Shown: positions 9,625-18,470, counted from the stretch's first letter. The stretch is 64,000 nt of DNA from Actinomycetes bacterium (GCA_029778715.1 JAKOPT010000029.1:1-64000); one strand, 5' to 3'. Program-made: numbers and translations. Notes: generated by a model not told the origin, from the sequence alone.

Positions 9625-10376
9625 TTGAGCGGATTTGGGCGTGGTTGATCGCGTCGTCGTCGTGGGTCGGGCCGGACGGGATCGGGGCCCGGCTCGGGGA
9701 GCACGTGCTGTTCAGCGTCGTCGTGGTCGCCGCGGCCATCGTCGTGGGCGTGCCGCTGGGGTTGTGGATCGGCCACCTGGGCCGGGGCCGCTGGCTGATC
9801 GCGGCCGCCAACGCCGCCCGGGCCGTGCCCACCTTGGGCTTGCTGTTCGCGCTCGCGCTGTGGGTGGGACCCCACATTCCGGGACGGTGGGCGTTCGTCG
9901 TGCCCAGTCTCGTCGCGCTGCTGCTGCTCGCCATTCCGCCGGTCTTGGCCGGGACGTATGCCGGGGTCGAGGCCATCGATCCGGCCGTGCGGGACGCTGC
10001 CCGCGCCATGGGCATGTCCCCGCTGCGGGTGATCCGGCAGGTGGAACTGCCCAACGCGATGCCGCTCGTGCTGTCCGGAGTGCGCTCCGCGATGCTCCAG
10101 GTGGTCGCGACGGCGACGATCGCGGCATACGTGGGGTTGGGTGGGCTGGGCCGGTTCCTCGTCGACGGGTTGGCCTCGGGCAATTACCCGATGACGGCCG
10201 GGGGCGCGATCCTGGTGGCAGCGTTGGCGCTGGTCATCGACGCGGTCCTGGCGTTGGCGCAGCGCCTCCTCGTGCCCGCCGGGTTGCGGGAGGGAGGCCG
10301 GGAGCGGATCGCGAGCGGGCGGCATACCGGAAACCCGGCGACTGCGGGAGACCCCACTGTGAGCCCGGCCCGGTAA
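9621..10376 (+). CDS. Betaine/choline ABC importer permease 2 (OpuCD-like)
   Basis: 251 residues from GTG 9621, which overlaps the previous stop (GTGA); longer frames upstream are shadows. It has five or six membrane segments. The EAA loop reads DAARAMGMSPLRVIRQVELPNAMPLVLSGV. Together with the first permease it should form the channel. The last 30 residues (ERIASGRHTGNPATAG...) are polar, poorly conserved and contain the genome octamer CGGCATAC read as Arg-His-Thr. Confidence 0.9.
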   Translation: MIERIWAWLIASSSWVGPDGIGARLGEHVLFSVVVVAAAIVVGVPLGLWIGHLGRGRWLIAAANAARAVPTLGLLFALALWVGPHIPGRWAFVVPSLVALLLLAIPPVLAGTYAGVEAIDPAVRDAARAMGMSPLRVIRQVELPNAMPLVLSGVRSAMLQVVATATIAAYVGLGGLGRFLVDGLASGNYPMTAGGAILVAALALVIDAVLALAQRLLVPAGLREGGRERIASGRHTGNPATAGDPTVSPAR

Positions 10377-10409
10377 CGTCGTTGGTCCGGCAACGTCAAG
10401 GGAGTGGTC

Positions 10410-11321
10410 ATGAGTCGCAGAGTCCCCCGCCGTATCGTTCTCGCCGCCGTCGTTGGCGCGTCGCTGGGATTGGCCGCCTGCTCGGGCGGCGGTGACCCGC
10501 TCGCCAGCGGGAGCACGTCGGGGGGCGGCGGCGCGATCGTCGTGGGCTCCGCGGACTTCTCCGAATCCGTCGTGCTCGCCGAGATCTATGCCGGGGCACT
10601 GCGCGCCAAGGGGGTGTCGGCCTCCACGAAGACCAACATCGGCTCCCGCGAGGTCTATTTGCGGGCATTGCAGGATGGTTCGGTGCAGGTCGTGCCCGAA
10701 TACACCGGGGCGCTCGCCCTCTACTACGACCCCAAGTTCGCCGAAACCGACCCCGACAAGGTGTATGCCGCGTTGCCCGGTCTGCTGCCCAAGACCCTCA
10801 CGGTGCTGTCCAAGTCGGCAGCCGAGGACAAGGATTCGATCGTCGTCACCTCGGCGACTGCGGCGTCCTTGGGGGCTGCGACGCTGTCCCAGGTCGGTTC
10901 CAAAGCGGGGGGACTCGTGCTTGGCGCACCGCCGGAGTTCAAGTCCCGTGCGCAGGGCATACCGGGGCTGGCCTCGACGTACGGCATCACGTTCAAGGAC
11001 TTCGTGCCACTCAAGGGGCAGGCATTGGTGCAGGCCCTGGTCAACGGCCAGGTGCAGGCGGCCAACGTGTTCACGACCGACCCGGCGATTGCGGTCAACG
11101 GGTTCGTCACGATCACCGATGACAAGCACCTGTTCGGGTCCCAGAACGTCGTGCCGCTCGTGGCCGGCGATCGGGCCGATCAGATGCGGTCTGCTCTCGA
11201 CGCGGTGTCGGCGAAGCTGACGACCGAGGGGTTGACCGCTCTGCTCAAGTCCACGGACGTGGACAAGAAGGACCCCAAGGCGGTCGCAGCCGAGTGGCTC
11301 AAGGCCCAGGGCTTGGGCTGA
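10410..11321 (+). CDS. Betaine/choline-binding lipoprotein of the ABC importer
   Basis: 303 residues from ATG 10410, with AAGGGAG 5 bp upstream; GTG 10404 in frame is less well placed. A signal peptide ends in lipobox LAAC (Cys near residue 25), so the mature protein is membrane-anchored. The body is an OpuAC/ProX-type solute-binding domain (VVGSADFSESVVLAEIYAGAL, VVPEYTGALALYYDP, RAQGIPGLASTYGITFKDF). It delivers the ligand to the two permeases. Last gene of the operon, followed by the hairpin at 11368-11405. Confidence 0.92.
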   Translation: MSRRVPRRIVLAAVVGASLGLAACSGGGDPLASGSTSGGGGAIVVGSADFSESVVLAEIYAGALRAKGVSASTKTNIGSREVYLRALQDGSVQVVPEYTGALALYYDPKFAETDPDKVYAALPGLLPKTLTVLSKSAAEDKDSIVVTSATAASLGAATLSQVGSKAGGLVLGAPPEFKSRAQGIPGLASTYGITFKDFVPLKGQALVQALVNGQVQAANVFTTDPAIAVNGFVTITDDKHLFGSQNVVPLVAGDRADQMRSALDAVSAKLTTEGLTALLKSTDVDKKDPKAVAAEWLKAQGLG

Positions 11322-11367
11322 CGGGCTGGCTGCACGACAGCGAAGAGCACAGCCTGGCGCGAAATGC

Positions 11368-11405
11368 GTGAAGGGTCTTGCGAGTGACCTCGCAAGACCC
11401 TTCAC
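11368..11405. terminator. Perfect 17-bp hairpin between convergent genes
   Basis: GTGAAGGGTCTTGCGAG pairs exactly with its complement around loop TGAC. It lies 46 bp after the importer operon and 41 bp beyond the end of the oppositely oriented Fe-S gene, so it can serve both. No T-tract follows, as is common in actinobacteria. Confidence 0.8.
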
Positions 11406-11446
11406 GGCCGGGCGTCATGCTCGGTGACGCCGCGGGCGGCTACGGA

Positions 11447-14400
11447 TCAGTCCCAGGGGTCGGGGGTGTCGAGCAGCTCCTGAGCGTTCGCCGGCATCCC
11501 CGAGGCAGGCGCTGGCGCAGCCGGGGCCGGCTCCGCTGCGGGCGCCGGGGCGGCGGGTTCTGGTGCAGCCGCGGGAGCCGCCGGGGCCGGGGCGACGGGT
11601 TCCGGTGCAGCCGGGGCCGCGGCGACCGGTTCCGGTGCAGCAACGGGAGCGGCCGGGGCGCTCGCCGCGGGCTCGTCCCAGGGGTCGGGCTCGTCCCAGG
11701 GGTCCGGTGACGACGCCACCGGTGCCGCCGCAGGGGCAGCGTCGACCGGGGCGGCGGGTGCCGGAGCAGCCGGTGCTGCCGCAGCCGCTGGGGCCGCGGG
11801 CGCTGCGCTGGCCGGCGCGTCATCCCACGGGTCGGGCTCATCCCAGGGGTCTGCCGCTGGGGCAGCGGCGGGTGCCGGAGCAGCCGGTGCCGCAGCCGGG
11901 GCGGCCGCAGCGGGAGCGGCGCTCGGCGCTCCGTCATCCCACGGATCCGGTTCATCCCACGGGTCAGCAGCAGGCGCCGCCGCGGCAGCCGGGGCCGGTG
12001 CCGCAGGCGCGTCATCCCATGGGTCTGCCGTGGCTGCGGCAGGAGCCGGTGCCGCAGGGCCGTCATCCCACGGGTCCGCCTCGGCGGCGGGCGCTGCAAC
12101 TGGGGCAGCCGGGCCGTCATCCCACGGATCCGCCTCAGCCGCGGGCGCGGCCGGCGCAGGGGCAGCGGGGCCGTCATCCCACGGGTCCGCTTCGGCGGCC
12201 ACTGCAGCCGTTCCCACCGCGGCAGCAGCCGTCGCAGCGGCTACCGCCGGGGCACTCGCGGGCGCGGCCGGAGCGGCAGGCGCAGGTGCAGCCGCAGCGG
12301 CAGGCGCCGCGGACGGCATACCGGCCGCTGGCGACTCGACCGCAGCGGGAGCCGCCTCGCCGCGGCGCACCGCAGCCAGGAGCATTTGGGCGACGTCGAC
12401 GACCTCGATGGACTCACCGACGCCCTCGGCCTGCTTGGCGGTCAGGCCGTCGGAAATCATGACCCGGCAGAACGGGCAGCCGACGGCGATGCGCTCGGCA
12501 CCGGTGGCGATGGCCTCCTCGGTCCGGTTCATGTTGATCCGGGTGCCGAGCTTCTCTTCCATCCACATCCGCGCGCCGCCGGCGCCGCAGCAGAACGACT
12601 TCTCGCCGTGGCGCGGCATCTCGCGCAACTCGACCCCGGGGAGGGCGCCGAGCAACTCGCGCGGCGGGGCGTAGACGTGGTTGTGCCGGCCCAGGTAGCA
12701 CGGGTCGTGGTAGGTCACCGACGGCGCGGTGGACGCGGCGTTCTTGGCCGTCGACATGCCGGGCACGTCGGCCGGGCGGGAGACCGGGACGAGCCGCTTG
12801 TCGCGGACCAGCCGGTTGAGCAACTGGGTGTGGTGGACGACCTCGAAGTTGGCGCCCAACTGCGCGTATTCGTTCTTGATCGTGTTGAAGCAGTGCGCGC
12901 AGGTGACGACGACCTTGGTCACCCCGAACTCACCGAAGGTCTCGATGTTCTGCTGGGCGAGGGTTTGGAAGAGCACCTCGTTGCCCGCGCGACGCGCCGA
13001 GTCACCGGTGCAGGTCTCGCCGTTGCCGAGGACCGCGAAGGACACCCCGGCGGTGTCGAGGAGTTCGGCGACGGCGCGGGTGGTCTTCTTCGCGCGGTCC
13101 TCGTAGGCACCGGCGCAGCCGACCCAGAAGAGCCAATCGACATCGGAGGCCTTTTCGACATCCTGGCCGAGCACCTTGACCGGGAAGGGCAGGTCCTTGG
13201 CCCAGTCGAGGCGGGCCCGGGCGCCCATGCCCCACGGGTTGCCCTTGCCCTCGAGGTTCTTGAACAACCCACCCAACTCGGACGGGAACGCCGACTCGAT
13301 GAGGGTCTGGTAGCGACGCATGTCGACGACGTGGTCGACGTGCTCGATGTCCACGGGGCACTGCTCGACGCACGCGCCACAGGTCGTGCACGACCAGAGG
13401 ACGTCGTAGTCGATGACGCTCCCGCCGTCACCCGAACCCAAGGGGTGGTATGCCGAGAGCGGGTCGTCCGCGGCATACCCGGTCTCACCCACGAGCGGAA
13501 CGTCGGCCCAGGTGATGGCCTCCGCGGTGCCCTCGCCGGTGTTGTGCGGGTGGATGGCGATCTCGGCCATGGCCTTGTCGGTGTCGCCGTCGTTGGCGGC
13601 GAGCGCGCGCACGAAAGGAGCCTTGGCGTTGGAGTGCGCCCGCAGCGTCATCATGAGCAACTTGGGCGAGAGCGGCTTGTCGGTGTTCCACGCGGGGCAC
13701 TGGCTCTGGCAACGGCCACATTCGGTGCAGGTGGAGAAGTCGAGCAGGTCCTTCCAGGTGAAGTCCTCGATCTTGCCGACGCCGAGGATGGGTTCGGGGG
13801 CGTCCTCGTCCTCGGCGGCCGCTTCCATGGCCTCGAGGGTGAACGGCTGGTCGTTGATCGTCATCGGCTTGAGGGCGCCGAGGGCGGTGCGGCCGGAGGC
13901 TTCGCGCTTGAGCCAGATGTTGGGGAAGGCGAGGAACCGGTGCCAAGCCACACCCATCGTCGGCTGCAGCGAGATGGTGATCATCCAGGCGAACGACACG
14001 AGGATCTTGAAGGTGGCGACGACGTACACCCAGTTGGCCAAACCCGGCAGGGTGAAGCCGCTGAACACCCCAGCGGCCCAGCCGGTCAGCGGGAAGTGCA
14101 GGGCCAGCGACCCCTCATCGGACGCCAAACCCTGCGCGACCAACTTCTCCACCATGGCGGCTTCGAGGACGCGCAGGGTGAAGATGGCCAGACAGACGGC
14201 AAAGATCGTGAACTCGACGTAGTAGGCCTGCCACCAGGTCGAACCGAAGAACCGCGAGCGCCGTCCTTCGTGCCCGTCGGCCGGGGTCGGCTTGTTGCGC
14301 TGGCGCACGATGATGAGGACGACGATGCCGATCAGGCCGGTGACGGCGAAGAACTCGATGAGCCACTCGAAGGGCGGGAAGTGTCCGACGAGTGGGAGCC

Positions 14401-14782
14401 GGTAGTTGGGCTGGACGAGTTGGAAGAACGCGTTGACGAGCGTGGCGAACAGCACGAAGAACGACAACGCCGTGAACCAGTGGGCGGCGGCCACGACCTT
14501 GAGCCGCGACATCCGCGTGTGCCCGAAGAACTCCTTGAGCAGCGTCCAGGTCCGCGCCCCCGGCGACCCGTGACGGGTGTGATCGGGGCGTCCGAGCCGC
14601 CAGAGTTTGGCGAATCGCATGATCTGCCGCGCGAGCAGCGCCCACCCGATGAGCGGGATGACGAAGCAGAGGACGACCGCGATGACCTGCAATGGCCCGA
14701 GCCCGCCGAAGCCGTCATACGGCTGCGGGAGGATGCCGTTGGGGACGGGAGGGGGCGGGGCGAACACGCGCTCGACGGACAT
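11447..14782 (-). CDS. Membrane (Fe-S) oxidoreductase with a long Ala/Pro/DPWD repeat tail
   Basis: 1111 residues. The N-terminal ~300 residues hold several membrane segments. Two ferredoxin motifs follow: CTECGRCQSQCP near 355 and CTTCGACVEQCP near 470. Two CCG-type domains follow (WVGCAGAYEDRAKK, then TYHDPCYLGRHN with SFCCGAGG). This is the heterodisulfide-reductase-like family of M. tuberculosis Rv0338c, thought to pass electrons between quinone and a cytoplasmic partner; its substrate is unknown. From about 811 to the end the protein is almost only Ala, Pro, Glu, Asp and Trp, with a recurring DPWDD/DPWDEPDPWD unit. That tail is unusual and probably disordered. Its convergent neighbour shares the hairpin at 11368. 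Confidence 0.88.
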   Translation of the reverse strand: MSVERVFAPPPPVPNGILPQPYDGFGGLGPLQVIAVVLCFVIPLIGWALLARQIMRFAKLWRLGRPDHTRHGSPGARTWTLLKEFFGHTRMSRLKVVAAAHWFTALSFFVLFATLVNAFFQLVQPNYRLPLVGHFPPFEWLIEFFAVTGLIGIVVLIIVRQRNKPTPADGHEGRRSRFFGSTWWQAYYVEFTIFAVCLAIFTLRVLEAAMVEKLVAQGLASDEGSLALHFPLTGWAAGVFSGFTLPGLANWVYVVATFKILVSFAWMITISLQPTMGVAWHRFLAFPNIWLKREASGRTALGALKPMTINDQPFTLEAMEAAAEDEDAPEPILGVGKIEDFTWKDLLDFSTCTECGRCQSQCPAWNTDKPLSPKLLMMTLRAHSNAKAPFVRALAANDGDTDKAMAEIAIHPHNTGEGTAEAITWADVPLVGETGYAADDPLSAYHPLGSGDGGSVIDYDVLWSCTTCGACVEQCPVDIEHVDHVVDMRRYQTLIESAFPSELGGLFKNLEGKGNPWGMGARARLDWAKDLPFPVKVLGQDVEKASDVDWLFWVGCAGAYEDRAKKTTRAVAELLDTAGVSFAVLGNGETCTGDSARRAGNEVLFQTLAQQNIETFGEFGVTKVVVTCAHCFNTIKNEYAQLGANFEVVHHTQLLNRLVRDKRLVPVSRPADVPGMSTAKNAASTAPSVTYHDPCYLGRHNHVYAPPRELLGALPGVELREMPRHGEKSFCCGAGGARMWMEEKLGTRINMNRTEEAIATGAERIAVGCPFCRVMISDGLTAKQAEGVGESIEVVDVAQMLLAAVRRGEAAPAAVESPAAGMPSAAPAAAAAPAPAAPAAPASAPAVAAATAAAAVGTAAVAAEADPWDDGPAAPAPAAPAAEADPWDDGPAAPVAAPAAEADPWDDGPAAPAPAAATADPWDDAPAAPAPAAAAAPAADPWDEPDPWDDGAPSAAPAAAAPAAAPAAPAPAAAPAADPWDEPDPWDDAPASAAPAAPAAAAAPAAPAPAAPVDAAPAAAPVASSPDPWDEPDPWDEPAASAPAAPVAAPEPVAAAPAAPEPVAPAPAAPAAAPEPAAPAPAAEPAPAAPAPASGMPANAQELLDTPDPWD

Positions 14783-15198
14783 GCTCGGGAGTCTAGTGAG
14801 GGGTCACGCCGCCGCCCGCCAACCTGTGACCGCCCCCACCCGCCGACCCGTCTGGCGCCCCCTTCATTGCCGGTATGCCGCCCGCTCACCGGCCCGTATG
14901 CCGCCCGCGCGCCACCCCCGAGGTCGCTTGTGTCAGAAGAGCCCCAGCCGGTCACGCAGGACGGTTGCCGCGCCGATGATCTCCCCGGCGTAACGAACCG
15001 CCGCGGCTGCCCGCTGGTGGCGCCATCGTCGAAGCGCGTGTCAGGGGAGCGGCATACGGCACCATCGGCATGCACCACGCCTGTGCCGAGCACGACCTGC
15101 GTGCCAAGGGAGCGGCATACGGCACCCTCGACACGCACCCGGAGCGGCTCACGAAGGGAGCCGTCCGCCATTGGCCCCGCACGGGGAGTCTCATGCGG

Positions 15199-15246
15199 CC
15201 TACCGTGCAGTAGGTGTTGTGATCACCACGCTTACTGCACGGTAGG
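15199..15246. repeat. 14-bp-stem intergenic inverted repeat
   Basis: CCTACCGTGCAGTA pairs with TACTGCACGGTAGG. The 20-bp interior contains the palindrome GTGATCAC. It lies about 180 bp beyond the end of the ECF sigma gene (minus strand), so it could be a distal terminator, or a protein-binding palindrome. Confidence 0.65.
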
Positions 15247-15310
15247 AAGCAGCGCGCAAGCGACCGGTGGGACCTCCGGGCGACCCGTGGCATCGACAGG
15301 CATCCGCGGC

Positions 15311-15386
15311 ACCGCCGTGCCCCCGCCGCACCGCCGTGCCCCCGCCGCACCGCCGTGCCCCCGCGGCGCCGCCGTGCCCCCGCGAC
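15311..15386. repeat. 19-bp tandem repeat, four units
   Basis: ACCGCCGTGCCCCCGCCGC-like units begin at 15311, 15330, 15349 and 15368, the last one diverged. It is non-coding, just downstream of the sigma-factor gene end. Probable slippage-prone low-complexity DNA. Confidence 0.7.
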
Positions 15387-15425
15387 ATCGCCGGGTCGCC
15401 CGCGGCCTCGCCGGGCCTCCGCCGC

Positions 15426-16013
15426 TCAGAACGACCGGCCTACCACGGCGCCCTGGCGCTCCGGCTCGACTGACTCCGGTTCGGCGAGCAGCACCGTGAG
15501 TCGCTGGCGGGCCCGCTGGAGCCGCTTGCGGACCGCGGCAGCGCGCAGACCGACGACCAACCCCACCTGCTCGGCGGTCAGCCCGTCCCAGTAGGTGAGC
15601 GTCACGATCTCCCGGTCGGTCGCGCCGAGATGCGCCAGAGCCTCGCGGACCCGCTCGCCCGGGCCGTCGTGGTCGGTCCTGGAACCTACCCCGTATGCCG
15701 CGGGCGGCCCCGCGCTGCCACCTCGCGGTGGCGCGGTGGCGAGTTCGTCCCGCAGGCGCTGCGTCGCCGCCAGCCGCCGGAACTGACCTCGGCGATAGTT
15801 GGCCAGTTCGCCGCGCGCGACCGCGATCAGCCAGGGCAACGCTTCCTCGTCTCGGTCGGGTGCCTGGTGGATCTTGCGCCACACCGTCGTCAGGGTGAGT
15901 TGCCAGATGTCGGCCGCATCCTCGCGGGGGTTGACGCGGCGGACCAGATAGGCGAGGACCGGGGCCGCGTGGGTGCGGGCCAGGTGTTCCAGGCGCGCCT
16001 CGTCCGGAGTCAC
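15426..16013 (-). CDS. ECF-type RNA polymerase sigma factor
   Basis: 195 residues starting at GTG 16013 (VTPDEARLEHLARTHAAPVLAYLVRR), which overlaps the upstream stop by 4 bp; the longer frame adds Arg-rich non-homologous sequence. The sigma-2 region includes EDAADIWQLTLTTVWRKIH and LPWLIAVARGELANYRR. The sigma-4 helix-turn-helix is LGATDREIVTLTYWDGLTAEQVGLVVGLRAAAVRKRLQRAR. Its partner gene (16010-16831) lies directly upstream in the same operon, so its target promoters are probably held off until that membrane protein is inactivated. Confidence 0.88.
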   Translation of the reverse strand: MTPDEARLEHLARTHAAPVLAYLVRRVNPREDAADIWQLTLTTVWRKIHQAPDRDEEALPWLIAVARGELANYRRGQFRRLAATQRLRDELATAPPRGGSAGPPAAYGVGSRTDHDGPGERVREALAHLGATDREIVTLTYWDGLTAEQVGLVVGLRAAAVRKRLQRARQRLTVLLAEPESVEPERQGAVVGRSF

Positions 16014-16831
16014 CGGCAGACCCCTTCCGGCGTGGTCGCGCCGACGACGTTGGCGTCGATGAAGGCCTGGACCCCCGCGAACTCGCCGCGAGCGGCCGCA
16101 TCGCGCCACGGCACCCAAGCCCGGTCACCCAAGACACCCAGGGCCTCTTGGGCGTCGAACATGTCCGCGACCCCTTGCAGGTTCTCGCGCACCGCGGCGT
16201 CGTTGCCGTCCCGGTGGGCCTGCAGGGCGCGGCAGGCATAGACGCTTTGGGCGACGAACAAGGGCTGGGAGAGCAGTCCGGTGCGCTGCATGACCGCCCC
16301 CGGCGATGGGCACGAGGACGCGTTCGTGCTGGCCATCCGGGTGACCACGAAGGTGCGGATCTGCGGCCACGTCAGCCCGGCCGGGGGTGCGCTGTTTGGC
16401 ACGGGCAAGGTGGCGTAGTAGGCGGGGAAGTCGCTGGCGCAGACGTCGATGAACTCACTCGTGTCGTTCTCCGTCTGGCCCGGCGCCCCGAACAGCCCGG
16501 TCTGAGCCAGGAATCCGGCGGCCCAGGCACCGGTCGGCACGACGACCGCCGCAGATAGCGCCAGGGCGACCAGCCGCGTGCGACGGCGAGCCCGCCGACG
16601 TCGCAGGGACGCACCTCGATCCGCGGCCACCACGGCAGCGGCGATCTGCGCCGACGCCTCAGCCGCCCACGAGGCATCGACGTCGGCCACACCAGGAGGC
16701 GAGTCGGCGGCATACGCATCCGGTGGGAGCGAGTCGACGGGGTGCGTGTCAGTCCCGAGTGAGCGGGCGGCATACGTCGGCGGCGACAGCGGATCGGCGG
16801 CGGACAACTGCGAGGTGAGGCGATCGGTCAT
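16010..16831 (-). CDS. Single-pass membrane protein paired with the ECF sigma factor (putative anti-sigma factor)
   Basis: 273 residues from ATG 16831. A cytoplasmic N-terminal part (about 95 residues) is followed by an Arg-rich stop-transfer stretch and one membrane segment (TRLVALALSAAVVVPTGAWAAGFLA). The extracytoplasmic domain of about 150 residues has conserved-looking Cys residues (FIDVCASDF, SSCPSPG, VYACRAL, PEGVCR). No zinc-binding HxxxCxxC anti-sigma motif is visible. The role is inferred from topology and the 4-bp overlap with the sigma gene. In known systems the upstream, coupled membrane protein restrains the sigma factor. The linker holds three octamer copies. Confidence 0.65.
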   Translation of the reverse strand: MTDRLTSQLSAADPLSPPTYAARSLGTDTHPVDSLPPDAYAADSPPGVADVDASWAAEASAQIAAAVVAADRGASLRRRRARRRTRLVALALSAAVVVPTGAWAAGFLAQTGLFGAPGQTENDTSEFIDVCASDFPAYYATLPVPNSAPPAGLTWPQIRTFVVTRMASTNASSCPSPGAVMQRTGLLSQPLFVAQSVYACRALQAHRDGNDAAVRENLQGVADMFDAQEALGVLGDRAWVPWRDAAARGEFAGVQAFIDANVVGATTPEGVCR

Positions 16832-16938
16832 GGCGTCCTCCGAGGGTGAGGTGGGGTCACCCGGGATACGTCCGCTCACCATCGCAGTGTGACGGCCCGT
16901 GGGCGGCAAACGGTGGCGACGTGGCTGTCGCTGCGCAC

Positions 16939-16995
16939 CGAGGGAGCGAGACTTGCCGTCGCGTATGCCGCGCAACGGCGAGTCTCGCTCCCTCG
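16939..16995. repeat. Hairpin element, family A (copy 1)
   Basis: A 21-bp stem with one mismatch: CGAGGGAGCGAGACTTGCCGT... against its complement, with a 15-nt loop that contains the octamer GTATGCCG. It lies between the divergent putative anti-sigma gene and cysK, so it is not a simple terminator for either. Related to the hairpins at 41881, 45428, 61187 and 62493. Confidence 0.8.
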
Positions 16996-17152
16996 AGGGA
17001 CCGCGCGGGGCTCGACGCTCGCCCGCGCCGTGACGATCCCCTGCGCTGAGACGGATTTGGCGGCATACATAACGTGGTGTTGGAATTGGGATAAGCACAC
17101 CACCGGAGTCGACGCGCTCGACCTCCCACGCCGCCCGAAACGGAGCCTCCGC

Positions 17153-18100
17153 ATGCCCATCTACGACGACGTCACCGCCCTGGTCGGCAACACGCCCCTC
17201 GTGCGCATCAACCGCATCATCGGCCCCGCCACCGGCGCGGCGGACAACGTGACGGTCGCGGCGAAGCTGGAGTTCTACAACCCCGCGAACTCGGTCAAGG
17301 ACCGCATCGGGGTCGCTATCGTCGACGCCGCGGAGGCCAGCGGCGAACTCACGCCCGGCGGCACGATCGTCGAGGCAACCTCGGGCAACACCGGCATCGC
17401 GCTGGCCATGGTCGGCGCGGCCCGCGGCTACCAGATCGTCCTCGCCATGCCCGAGTCGATGAGCAAGGAGCGGCGGGCGCTGCTGCGCGCGTTCGGCGCC
17501 GAACTCGTCCTCACCGACCCCGCGAAGGGCATGCAGGGCGCCGTCGACGCCGCCGCGGAGATCGTCGCCGCGCGCCCGGGGGCGATCCTCGCTCGCCAGT
17601 TCGCGAACGCCGCCAACCCCGCGATCCACCGGGCCACCACGGCCGAGGAGATCTGGCGCGACACCGACGGCGCGGTCGACATTGTCATCGCCGGCATCGG
17701 CACCGGCGGCACGATCACCGGCGTCGGTCAGGTCCTCAAGGAGCGCAAACCCTCGGTCCGGATCGTCGCCGTCGAACCCGCCGAGTCACCCATCCTCAAC
17801 GGCGGAGCGCCGGGCCCGCACAAGATCCAAGGCATCGGCGCCAACTTCGTTCCCGACGTCCTCGACACCTCCGTCTACGACGAGGTGGTCGACATCGACG
17901 CCGGCACCGCGGTGGAGTGGGCCCGCAAGGCCGCCACCGAGGAGGGGTTGCTCGTCGGCCTGTCTTCGGGCGCCGCGCTCGCCGCCGCCGCCCAGGTCGC
18001 CGCCCGCCCCGAGAGCGCCGCCGCGACGATCGTCGTCATCATCCCGAGTTTCGGTGAGCGCTACCTCTCGACGGTGCTCTTCGAGGGGCTGGTGGATTGA
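17153..18100 (+). CDS. cysK: Cysteine synthase A (O-acetylserine sulfhydrylase)
   Basis: 315 residues from ATG 17153; the 88-codon upstream extension covers a hairpin element and is not homologous. A PLP enzyme making cysteine from O-acetylserine and sulfide. The PLP lysine is in [11 protein letters not shown], the substrate loop [11 protein letters not shown], and the phosphate-binding loop [12 protein letters not shown]. cysE follows, and the two products form the cysteine synthase complex in known systems. The C-terminus ([18 protein letters not shown]) is family-typical. Confidence 0.96.
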   Translation: MPIYDDVTALVGNTPLVRINRIIGPATGAADNVTVAAKLEFYNPANSVKDRIGVAIVDAAEASGELTPGGTIVEATSGNTGIALAMVGAARGYQIVLAMPESMSKERRALLRAFGAELVLTDPAKGMQGAVDAAAEIVAARPGAILARQFANAANPAIHRATTAEEIWRDTDGAVDIVIAGIGTGGTITGVGQVLKERKPSVRIVAVEPAESPILNGGAPGPHKIQGIGANFVPDVLDTSVYDEVVDIDAGTAVEWARKAATEEGLLVGLSSGAALAAAAQVAARPESAAATIVVIIPSFGERYLSTVLFEGLVD

Positions 18101-18191
18101 CATGTATGCCGTGGGCTCCCCTTCTGCGTCCCTCTCCCGCGCCACTGTCCCCGCCGCCGCCACCCCCGAGGCGCCCACCGAGGACTCCGGC

Positions 18192-18391
18192 GTCAACATT
18201 CGACCAATAGGTGGGTTGTATGCGGCCGACGGTGTCAACAATCGACCAATAGGTGGGTTGTATGCGGCCGACGATGTCAACAATCGACCAATAGGTGGAT
18301 TGTTGACGGGGACCGAGAAGAGCGGCCCGCAGGAGCACCCGGCCAGCGGCGCCGCCGGCGTCAACAATCGACCAATAGGTGGATTGTTGAC
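18192..18391. repeat. Four copies of a 32-bp imperfect palindrome (locus 1)
   Basis: Copies begin at 18192, 18234, 18276 and 18360, spaced 42, 42 and 84 bp. The fullest form (18276-18307, 18360-18391) is a hairpin: GTCAACAATC pairs with GATTGTTGAC around GACCAATAGGTG, where ACC/GGT can pair again. Copies 1 and 2 end in GGTTGTATGC instead. The array lies between cysK and the conserved part of cysE. It is AT-rich compared with its surroundings. Related arrays are at 32445 and 48695. Confidence 0.9.
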
Positions 18392-18470
18392 GGCCGCCGC
18401 GGGGCGCGGGAGGCGAGCGGGAGGTGCGCTACGCGGCATACGAAAAGCCGTCGGGATCGCCCGAGACCGG

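Larger units (their letters stand above)
14783..15425. other. 643-bp intergenic region with hairpin, octamers and tandem repeat
   Basis: No convincing gene. It holds two extended octamers (about 14873 and 14896), and two copies of GGGAGCGGCATACGGCACC (about 15046 and 15108). It also holds the hairpin at 15199-15246 and a 19-bp tandem array at 15311-15386. Open frames crossing it are shadows of high G+C. Confidence 0.6.

Noticed and set aside
14783-15425. Small protein genes in the region before the ECF sigma gene
   Set aside because: Candidate frames are Arg/Gly/Ala-rich, have no ribosome-binding site and span the hairpin and tandem repeat.
12386-15499. Plus-strand open frame of more than 1000 codons opposite the Fe-S oxidoreductase
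   Set aside because: It is a high-G+C shadow of the minus-strand gene. It lacks domain signatures and is rich in Arg, Gly and Val in the mirrored pattern.
16010-16831. Zinc-binding anti-sigma factor (ZAS) domain
   Set aside because: No HxxxCxxC motif is present. The protein is only called a putative anti-sigma factor from topology and gene coupling.
16889-17152. Upstream extension of cysK
   Set aside because: It covers a family A hairpin and an AT-rich promoter-like segment. CysK homology begins exactly at ATG 17153.
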